DNA of 58,451 bases, taken from NCBI GenBank assembly GCA_028714035.1, contig JAQTNA010000026.1, positions 1 to 58,451 of the forward strand. Reading direction: 5' to 3'. Made by a program: the position numbers and the translations under genes. The notes beneath the pieces are model-generated. The model searched no databases, had not been told where the DNA came from, and saw nothing but the letters and a program-made list of their open reading frames with translations. The stretch is from Rhodocyclaceae bacterium. Lineage in GTDB: Bacteria; Pseudomonadota; Gammaproteobacteria; Burkholderiales; Rhodocyclaceae. Shown in pieces: positions 45,892 to 52,165 of the stretch (the stretch's first letter is position 1; each line of letters begins with the position of its first letter).

Positions 45892-47186
45892 CATTCAAGT
45901 CTTTGTCGAGGCGAGACGCTGCCGGACGAGATGGCCGCGATCTCGTCCTGATTTACGGTCGCCAGTTCCGCGCCGAAATGCACCGAGAGCGGCAGACGCA
46001 TAAACTCGGCTATGGCGCCGCCCGTCGGCCCGGCCGCTTCGCCGTCCGCCAGCAGGGCCAGGAGCGACAATCGGTAGGAGGCGGAGGGAAATCCGCCGCC
46101 GCTCACGGCCCGGGCCAGGTCGGTCGCTTCTTCCAGGGCAGATAGGCGCCCGGTGAAATGCTCCAGGAGGCGCAGGTCTTCCTTTTCCGCCACGCCCGCC
46201 ATGGGCGCGGCCAGGGCCGGGGGCAGGCGGGTGTCCGCCTCCAGCCGCTGCGTCTCGTCCGAGAGCAGCAGTTCCGCCCGGTCCAGCAACTCGTGGCCGC
46301 CCGCTAGGAAGGCGACGCCCGGGGCGGGAGAGACCGTGCCCTCGGCCAGGGCGGCCAGATCGCCTGCCGCCAGGGTGCGCAGCCAGATAGCCACGTCGCT
46401 GGAGGAAATGCCGAAGGCGCCCAGGGTCACCCGCTGGGATTCGATCTTGTTCAGCGCCCTCTGGAAGGCGGCGTCCGCCCGAGAAAGCCGGGACTGGGCC
46501 AGACCTATCTTCTGCGCCACCGTGGCCAGTTCGAACGGTACGTCCGGGTCGGCCAGCAGGGTGTTCAAGACGGCGGTGCCCTTCTCCAGCCAGGTGAGGT
46601 TGGCGGCGAGCCGGCGGCGCGCCGCCTGGATGCGGAACTCGGAGCCGGAGGCGATGGCCTCCTCGAAATGCCAGGCCAACTCGTTCAGTTTGGACAGCAG
46701 GTGGCCCAGGGCCTCGGCGCTCACGGCGCCCACCGCCTGGAGGCCGGCCAGCTGGGCGGTGAGAAAGCCCAGTTCCAGGTCTTCCTCCGCCGAGAAGCGC
46801 ACCAGCATGCCCAGGGCCGCCACCGCGTTGCGCCCCAGGTCGGAGAGCTGGTACTGGCCGTCTTCCGCGATGGACAGGAGGGCGTTTTCCCGCAGGCGCT
46901 TCAGTACCGTCTCCAGTTTTACCGAGTCCAGATAGGCGAAATGCGCCCTGAGCGCCTCGGGGCTCCAGCGCGGCATTTCGCCCGCCTGGCGCCCGATCTC
47001 CCTGAGCACCAGGAGCCTGGCCAGCACCTCCGCATCCGAGCCGCGAAAGAGGGTGATGAAGGAGGAGACGAGGGGGCCGGCCCGCAGCAGCGGCGCGAGT
47101 TCGGGTACGTCGGACGCCTCGATGCCCGGCGCCAGGAATTCCGCCAGCGACTCCGCCTGGCTTTCCCCCTTGCCTGCGAAACTCAT
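45891..47186 (-). CDS. MukF/JetA-like kleisin candidate
   Basis: A 431-residue mostly helical protein and first gene of the SMC operon. An N-terminal winged-helix unit (about 60-130, LARLLVLREIGRQAG then LRENALLSIAEDGQYQLSDLG) is followed by a long helical middle (about 140-260) and a C-terminal part with further helices. This matches the layout of MukF/MksF/JetA kleisins that bridge SMC heads. ATG 47186 has GAGGGA upstream. No catalytic motif; the family call depends on the operon. Confidence 0.62.
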   Translation of the reverse strand: MSFAGKGESQAESLAEFLAPGIEASDVPELAPLLRAGPLVSSFITLFRGSDAEVLARLLVLREIGRQAGEMPRWSPEALRAHFAYLDSVKLETVLKRLRENALLSIAEDGQYQLSDLGRNAVAALGMLVRFSAEEDLELGFLTAQLAGLQAVGAVSAEALGHLLSKLNELAWHFEEAIASGSEFRIQAARRRLAANLTWLEKGTAVLNTLLADPDVPFELATVAQKIGLAQSRLSRADAAFQRALNKIESQRVTLGAFGISSSDVAIWLRTLAAGDLAALAEGTVSPAPGVAFLAGGHELLDRAELLLSDETQRLEADTRLPPALAAPMAGVAEKEDLRLLEHFTGRLSALEEATDLARAVSGGGFPSASYRLSLLALLADGEAAGPTGGAIAEFMRLPLSVHFGAELATVNQDEIAAISSGSVSPRQRLE

Positions 47187-47360
47187 GGCGCTTCCCTCAA
47201 GGCGAAAGCAAACGGCAAAATGAGGATGGGGTGGAGCATGGAGCGCGAGGCGGGCCGGCGGAAGCGACGCATTATATCGCCTGGGCCGGGGCCGGCAGGG
47301 CCATCGGCCAGCCAATTTTCTGCGTCGGCGACCGTTTGTCCGCCCTGGCTGAATCCCGGC

Positions 47361-48203
47361 TTACTGGACGAGTTTCATCGCCTGACGGGCGCGGGCGCGG
47401 CAGCGCCCAAAGCAATCGGCCATCTCCGGGCTGTTCCAGTGGAGTCCGAGCGCCTCCACGGCGGCGCCGTTGAGGCAGGTCACCCGATTGTTCGGTGACG
47501 GCGGGAGGTCGAGCGCCCTGGCCAGGGTGTCGGCCACGCAGACGGTCGCCTGGAGCCTGCTGGTGACGGTCGCCCCGTCGTGATGGGTGCGGATGGCGGA
47601 CACGATTTCTTCCGGCAGGTTCCAGTGTTCCGCCAACTCGGCACCCAGGCGGCAATGGTCAGTCTGGAAGGCGGCGGTCTCATGCTCAATGAGCCGGCCA
47701 TCCACGGCCGCACGCCGGGACGTCTCGGCAAGGGCAAGGTGGTCCACGACGTGGAAGCAGAGCTGGCCGATGTCATGAAGCATGCCTGCAACATAGGCCT
47801 CTTCAGGTGAAACCCCGGTCAGCAAGGCCAGTTCGTGGGCGACGACGGCCACGGCCAGGGAGTGGCGGAAGAAGAAGGGGTCGCCGCCCGGGCCGGCCAG
47901 AAACTGGTTCATGCCGACCGAGGCGACGATGCCCTTGATGCAGTTCATGCCGATGAGCGATGCCGCTGCGAACGGGTCCGACAGGTCCGACTGAATCCTC
48001 AAACGGCGGATATGGTTCGCGTTTGCCAGGATGTTGGCGGAAATGACGGGATCGTTCCGGGCGAGGCGTACCAGGCAATCGAGGGAGAATTGATCCTTGC
48101 GCAGGAGATCGAGCAACTCGAGCACGATCTTCGGGAATGGGGGAAGAGCCCGGGCGAGCAGGGGGATATCTTCCAGGATGTTTTCCGTGTTCAACATTTG
48201 CAT
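47361..48203 (-). CDS. HDOD-domain signalling protein
   Basis: About 280 residues with one HDOD domain (about 10-215): IPLLARALPPFPKIVLELLDLL, NDPVISANILANANHIRR, then AYVAGMLHDIGQLCFHVV. The HD-like residues are only partly kept, as is normal for HDOD, so it is probably a regulatory and not a catalytic domain. The gene starts inside the end of the preceding small gene (ATG 48203, or 48197), so the pair is coupled and lies behind a cyclic-di-GMP riboswitch. Confidence 0.88.
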   Translation of the reverse strand: MQMLNTENILEDIPLLARALPPFPKIVLELLDLLRKDQFSLDCLVRLARNDPVISANILANANHIRRLRIQSDLSDPFAAASLIGMNCIKGIVASVGMNQFLAGPGGDPFFFRHSLAVAVVAHELALLTGVSPEEAYVAGMLHDIGQLCFHVVDHLALAETSRRAAVDGRLIEHETAAFQTDHCRLGAELAEHWNLPEEIVSAIRTHHDGATVTSRLQATVCVADTLARALDLPPSPNNRVTCLNGAAVEALGLHWNSPEMADCFGRCRARARQAMKLVQ

Positions 48204-48562
48204 GGCCCGTACGCCATCAGCGCCGCGTACAGCCCGCGACAAACGGTCGGGGGCTCCTGCCCGAAGATTTCGCCCAGCCTCGCCTGATACCGCTCCGAGG
48301 TCGAGCTCTCCGTTGCCCGGTCGGCCGGATCGTCTTCATACACCGCGACGCACTCGACCCCCTTGATGACCAGCTGGGCGATGGTATCCACATTGATCAC
48401 GCCGCCGCGGGCCAATTGCAGCGTGATGCGGTTTCCCCGTGTTCCCGTGATCGGCCGGGCGATGACCATCCCGGGCCGCAGGTCCATGGTCGGGAGCCAG
48501 CAATACCTTCGCCCGGTCGTCGAAACGCCGACGTCCGGATCTTCCGTTGATTCGATATTCAT
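48191..48562 (-). CDS. Small protein coupled to HDOD gene, HD-GYP N-terminal-like
   Basis: A 123-residue protein whose centre, MDLRPGMVIARPITGTRGNRI followed by LQLARGGVINVDTIAQLVIKGVECVAVYED, is the beta-rich segment seen at the N-terminus or between domains of HD-GYP and HDOD regulators. No HD domain of its own. AGGAG lies 12 bases before the ATG. It is the first gene after the riboswitch and overlaps the HDOD gene by 13 bases, so the two probably act together. Confidence 0.7.
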   Translation of the reverse strand: MNIESTEDPDVGVSTTGRRYCWLPTMDLRPGMVIARPITGTRGNRITLQLARGGVINVDTIAQLVIKGVECVAVYEDDPADRATESSTSERYQARLGEIFGQEPPTVCRGLYAALMAYGPCKC

Positions 48563-48678
48563 GTATCAGCACTCCTGTCAGGGCGCACGTGGCCATCCGG
48601 AGCCGCCCCTGCACCCGAACCGTTCACCATCGCACGGGTGGTGGCGGAACAAGGCGGGCGGGAAGTGCGAAGTTGAGA

Positions 48679-48702
48679 ACCGCGGGCAGATTGCCCTGCG
48701 GT
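48679..48702 (-). terminator. Hairpin after the c-di-GMP aptamer (possible expression platform)
   Basis: ACCGC-A-GGGCA pairs with TGCCC-GCGGT around ATC directly after the aptamer, followed by TTCTC. The U tract is weak, so it may be an intrinsic terminator or just a spacer hairpin. Confidence 0.45.
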
Positions 48703-48792
48703 GCAACCCGGCTGTCCTTCCACGTCGTAGGTTAGGATCCGTAGCTTTGCGTCCGGGGCTCTCGCCCCGTTTGCCTATCAGCCAATGCTACG
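48699..48792 (-). ncRNA. Cyclic-di-GMP-I (GEMM-I) riboswitch
   Basis: On the minus strand the core reads AGGCAAAC, then a GGGGC-GAGA-GCCCC stem with a GNRA loop, GGACGCAAAGC, CCTAAC (tetraloop-receptor side) and later ACAGCCGGGTTGC. These are the conserved blocks of GEMM-I aptamers in the right order and spacing. It ends about 135 bases before the start at 48562. The region 48800-48986 on the other side holds no gene. Confidence 0.87.
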
Positions 48793-48986
48793 CGGGAGGA
48801 ATGGGCGAGGCAATGCGAGAACCGGAATATATGCGCAAGACTGCGGAATACGTCACACCCTGCGCCGATGGCCTGTCTCGCTCGCGGCATGACTTCACCG
48901 GGCGCGGACACGTCGGGTTAAGATAATGACCCCGACAGGCGGCCAGAGGGTGGGTGGCCGTGCAAATCAAGAGCGAGACAGGCCTG

Positions 48987-49478
48987 ATGAAGATTCTATT
49001 CGTGTGCATGGGCAACATATGCCGTTCGCCGACGGCGGAGGGGGCGATGAGACGGCGCCTGGAGGAGCAGGGACTGCATGAACTGGTGCGGGTGGATTCC
49101 GCCGGCACCCACGGCTACCACGTGGGGGAACCGCCCGATATCCGCACCCAGCGGGCCGCCAAGGCCAGGGGGCTGGACCTGAGCCGGCTGCGCGGTCGCC
49201 AGGTGGCGCCCAGGGATTTCGACGAGTTCGATCTCATCCTGGCCATGGACGGCCATAACCTGGAACTGCTGAAGCAGCAATGCCCCAGTTGGCACCAGGC
49301 CAAGCTGAAGCGGCTCCTGGAATACCGGCAAGCCGGGTCCGAGGCGGATGTGCCCGATCCCTACTACGGCGGGCCCAAGGGCTTCGAACTGGTGCTGGAT
49401 CTGGTGGACGAGGCGGTTCAGGGGCTGATCGAGGATCTCAAGCGCCAGGGCCTGGGGGCGGGGCGAAAGACATCCTGA
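48987..49478 (+). CDS. Low-molecular-weight protein tyrosine phosphatase
   Basis: A 163-residue enzyme with the P-loop VCMGNICRSPTAEG (nucleophile Cys and Arg) at about residues 6-19 and the general-acid Asp in VPDPYYGG near the C-terminus. Substrate is unknown; stand-alone copies are common. ATG 48987 gives the conserved MKILFVCMG opening. Confidence 0.95.
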   Translation: MKILFVCMGNICRSPTAEGAMRRRLEEQGLHELVRVDSAGTHGYHVGEPPDIRTQRAAKARGLDLSRLRGRQVAPRDFDEFDLILAMDGHNLELLKQQCPSWHQAKLKRLLEYRQAGSEADVPDPYYGGPKGFELVLDLVDEAVQGLIEDLKRQGLGAGRKTS

Positions 49479-49599
49479 GCCAGGGGAAATCCTGCTCAGG
49501 TGGGGGCAGCCTGCTGCCCCGGGCACCTTGGCCGGCATCCTGGTGCGAACCCTGGGGTGTCGGAAACCAGAAAGCCGGGAGGCAGGCTCGCTCCGGGAC

Positions 49600-50100
49600 T
49601 CAGCGCGCCCCGGATGCCAGCCTGTCCACCATGGCTCGCAGCACCCGGATCTGGACGCCCTTCTTGTCGGCGTAGTGGGAGTCGGTGTAGCCCCACCAGT
49701 CCCAGCAGCCGTTCGGGTTGTTCCAGGTGGTGTCGGCCTGGGGATAGAGGATCACCAGCTTGTTGGCGTCGGCCCATTGATCGTAGCCGGCGTGTTTCAC
49801 GAAGGTCGTGCCGTAGTAGAGGCCGCCTCCGGGCGGGGGGCTGAGCGGCAGGTAGCTCTGGCCCTGCCGACAGCCGTGCAGGGCGATGTGCAGCTTGCAC
49901 GCCCGGCCCTGGGCACAGGCTTCGGGTACATACAGCAAGCCGCTGGTGTCCATGCCGGTGCTCCAGGTCCAGCGGTCGTTTGGCAGATAGGGGCGCTGAT
50001 CGAACTGGATGAACTTGCCCGTGGCGGCCTAGCGTGGTTTCAGGGGACCGTAGATCCAGGCCAGGATGTCGCCCGCCGCACTCATGCCGCACTTTCCCAG
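49600..50100 (-). pseudogene. phaZ: PHB depolymerase, 3' part interrupted by a Mu-like element
   Basis: The minus strand encodes the C-terminal part of a poly(3-hydroxybutyrate) depolymerase. It runs from KCGMSAAGDILAWIYGPLKPR, through FIQFDQRPYLPNDRW, to LHIALHGCRQGQSYL and NPNGCWDWWGYTDSHYADKKG. It is cut off at 50100 by the left end of the Mu-like element; the N-terminal side continues at 58325. An in-frame TAG at 50029-50031 is a second lesion. The 120 bases downstream to 49478 hold no gene. Confidence 0.85.
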
Positions 50101-50103
50101 TAG

Positions 50104-50155
50104 GGTGGACGAAGGTAAACCGGAATGAACGGATGCCACTGGACCGGAAAATACC
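50104..50155. repeat. Left-end transposase-binding-like repeats
   Basis: GGACGAAGGTAAACCGGAA (L1) and GGATGCCACTGGACCGGAAA (L2) match the inward-reading right-end repeats, L2 more weakly. The rest, up to 50341, holds no gene; it has short direct TTGCGCC strings near 50252-50285. Confidence 0.7.
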
Positions 50156-50341
50156 GGGAAGAGGCGGGAAGAAGCTGGAAGAAGTGGAATGGAAACCCCT
50201 AATTAGCCCCACGCCATCCCGCATCGTGGAATATTGAGGGGTCAGGAGGCATTGCGCCCCCCATTGCGCCTGTTTTGCGCCCCCCCCACTGCGCACCACA
50301 TTAAGGAACTTCATTTCCCTGAGTGATCCGGTGAGGCCGAA

Positions 50342-50728
50342 TCAGCGCCGCCGGTTCCGTCCCGCACTTGAGGCTGCCACGAACAGGCCGGCAAGCGCGG
50401 CAAAGGCAAGCGGGCCTTTCAGCGACTCCGGGAACCAGGACAAGCCTATCAGCAAACCGGCCCCCATGAAGAACATAAAGGCGAGCATCATGTTCCGCTG
50501 TGCCGCCTTATCCCGTTCGACCTGGACCAGGGCGGCAAAGTGCCCGGCGATGTTGTAGCCGCACCGTGGGCAAGGTGAAGCAGAACGGCTAGCCAGCTTC
50601 CAGCACGACGGGCACTCTACCAGATTGGGATTGTCAGGGTCTAGCGGGTCATCCGGGCCAATCGTCAGGTCACCCTCTACACGCCCCACCTGGATATTGT
50701 CGTTACCGTCAATCCGTTGCTTCACCAT
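50342..50728 (-). CDS. Hypothetical zinc-ribbon membrane protein (cargo)
   Basis: A 128-residue protein with three parts: an N-terminal GNDNIQVGRVEGDLTIG segment like short beta-solenoid turns, a zinc ribbon (CPSCWKLASRSASPCPRC, about 40-57) and two transmembrane helices (about 80-97 and 104-120) ending in RNRRR. I do not recognise a family. It overlaps the upstream gene by 20 bases. It is transcribed away from the transposition genes, in the place where lysogenic cargo is found in Mu-like elements. Confidence 0.65.
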   Translation of the reverse strand: MVKQRIDGNDNIQVGRVEGDLTIGPDDPLDPDNPNLVECPSCWKLASRSASPCPRCGYNIAGHFAALVQVERDKAAQRNMMLAFMFFMGAGLLIGLSWFPESLKGPLAFAALAGLFVAASSAGRNRRR

Positions 50729-51431
50729 ACATCAACTCCACTTCTCGCCGTAGATAACCGACCCACGCGCGGAACTCCGGGTCCTTTATGTCCGCGCGGG
50801 ACTCCTTGCCAGTAATGAGAGTACGCCGCCCCTTGGCATAGTCATCGTCCCATCCCAACTGTTCCAGATAGTCCTTCTCGATCCGGAACAAGTGTCCTCG
50901 GGAATGCTTGAACCCCTCGCGCTGCGCGGCCTTCTCGACTCGTCCCTGTTGGGTATTGTTAAGCCTGCCTTCCAGCCAAGGAATGATCTCGTCAGCGGTG
51001 GCTTCATCCCACAGCCAAATGGTCTTCCAGTTAGCTGGCTTGAGGCCGAAGGCGCTTGCCAGTTCACCATGGAATGCCGCGAACTTGAAGGCTTTCCCCA
51101 AGCGCTGATAGCGGTAGTCATTTACCTGCTTGATAAGCCCTTCAATCCTGGATCGTAGCGCCGGGTTGGCGCCGATGCTGCCCGGCGCCGGGGCAATCTC
51201 GATCTTCGGCGCCTTGGGGGTCCGGATGTTTATGGCCCCCACCTGGCCGTTGATTTGCGTATTGCCATTCCCCTTGATGGACTGACGTACCACTTTGCCG
51301 CCGCTGGCCTGGACGTTGCCGTCGCCCTCAATGGTCTGAGACGGGACAAGCTGGAGGCGCGGCGCCTTGGGCTTGACCGGTGTCGCAGCATCAAGAGCCT
51401 GGCGCAGCTTCACGATCTTGTCATCTTCCAT
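50709..51431 (-). CDS. Hypothetical protein with GDGN-type repeats (cargo)
   Basis: A 240-residue soluble protein. Residues about 25-70 contain two turn-like repeats (TIEGDGNVQASGG and SIKGNGNTQINGQVG), resembling those in its neighbour. The remainder is helical, with NDYRYQRLGKAFKFAAFHGEL and a Trp-rich NWKTIWLWDEATADEIIPWL. This part resembles phage ORF6C-type DNA-associated domains, but I am not certain. It lies next to the repressor and is probably expressed in the lysogenic state. Confidence 0.6.
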   Translation of the reverse strand: MEDDKIVKLRQALDAATPVKPKAPRLQLVPSQTIEGDGNVQASGGKVVRQSIKGNGNTQINGQVGAINIRTPKAPKIEIAPAPGSIGANPALRSRIEGLIKQVNDYRYQRLGKAFKFAAFHGELASAFGLKPANWKTIWLWDEATADEIIPWLEGRLNNTQQGRVEKAAQREGFKHSRGHLFRIEKDYLEQLGWDDDYAKGRRTLITGKESRADIKDPEFRAWVGYLRREVELMYGEATD

Positions 51432-51447
51432 ACCTTACCTCCCCTTG

Positions 51448-51870
51448 TTACGCCACCAGGCGCAAAACCATTGCGGCAGCGGGCTTGACCCGCTCCGGCT
51501 TGTCCTCCGCCAGCTCGCAGAGCGTAAACACCGCCTCTACAAATTTTTGAGCAGGCAAAAAACGCTGTTCTCTGACTTGCCAAGCCTGCAATTCTTCTAT
51601 TGCCGCCCGGATGACGGCTGCGCTTTCTGGAGACTGGTTGTACCCCGGTTTCCTTTCCTTCTCACCTTCCCCGGTGAGAAGCCAGTCCGCCGAGATTTCA
51701 GTAGCTTTCACAAAAGACGCTAAAGCATCAAATCCAGGGCGTTTCTTACCGCTCAGGTATTCGCGTAGGGATGGATATGGGATTCCGGTAGCCACAGACA
51801 ACTCTTTGACTGTATGGAACTTTTCTGCCATAGCATCTTTTAGTCTATCTTCTAGTTGCGAAAGCATCAT
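51448..51870 (-). CDS. Mu-like element repressor (XRE-type)
   Basis: A 140-residue protein with an N-terminal helix-turn-helix (FHTVKELSVATGIPYPSLREYLSGKKRPGF, about 16-46) followed by ADWLLTGEGE, a common hinge in phage repressors, and a helical C-terminal half for oligomerisation. ATG 51870 has GGGG at suitable spacing; ATG 51885 is possible. It is divergent from the ner-A-B operon, and four AGCATC-type half-sites lie in its 5' part and promoter region. No peptidase domain, so induction is not by RecA-type self-cleavage. Confidence 0.82.
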   Translation of the reverse strand: MMLSQLEDRLKDAMAEKFHTVKELSVATGIPYPSLREYLSGKKRPGFDALASFVKATEISADWLLTGEGEKERKPGYNQSPESAAVIRAAIEELQAWQVREQRFLPAQKFVEAVFTLCELAEDKPERVKPAAAMVLRLVA

Positions 51871-51878
51871 ATTTCCCC

Positions 51879-51907
51879 TTGACATGCGATGCTATAGCAT
51901 CAATAAT
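51879..51907 (+). promoter_or_regulatory. Early promoter with palindromic operator in its spacer
   Basis: TTGACA (51879-51884) and AATAAT (51902-51907) are exactly 17 bp apart. The spacer holds a perfect 14-bp palindrome GATGCTATAGCATC (51888-51901). Related half-sites lie at 51722-51729, 51830-51837 and 51861-51868. This should be the repressor-controlled early promoter of the element. Confidence 0.8.
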
Positions 51908-51951
51908 CCGCCTATACCGAGTATTTCGACACTTTACGACAAGGAGCGGAC

Positions 51952-52152
51952 ATGAGCCAGCTTAAAACCCCGGAAGAAGTCCGCGCCGACTTTGAGCGAC
52001 GCGGCGTGAATGTCTCGAAGTGGGCGCGTGACCACGGGCTGACACGCCAAGCGGTGTTCGACGTCATCAACGGAAAGACCAAAGGAAAGCGTGGCAATGC
52101 CCATAAGGCTGCCGTCTTGCTGGGCATCAAAGACGGCGTGATCGAAGAGTAA
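51952..52152 (+). CDS. Ner/Cro-like DNA-binding protein
   Basis: A 66-residue protein, KTPEEVRADFERRGVNVSKWARDHGLTRQAVFDVINGKTKGKRGNAHKAA, with a clear helix-turn-helix. Its position as first gene of the early operon is that of Mu ner, which shuts down the early promoter during lytic growth. It begins 44 bases after the -10 box. Confidence 0.78.
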   Translation: MSQLKTPEEVRADFERRGVNVSKWARDHGLTRQAVFDVINGKTKGKRGNAHKAAVLLGIKDGVIEE

Positions 52153-52165
52153 AGGGCATTCCGTC

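Noticed and set aside
41552-47186. Calling the SMC operon a Wadjet plasmid-defence system
   Set aside because: There is no JetD-type topoisomerase-VI-like nuclease gene next to it, so only a general SMC/kleisin/KITE complex can be supported.
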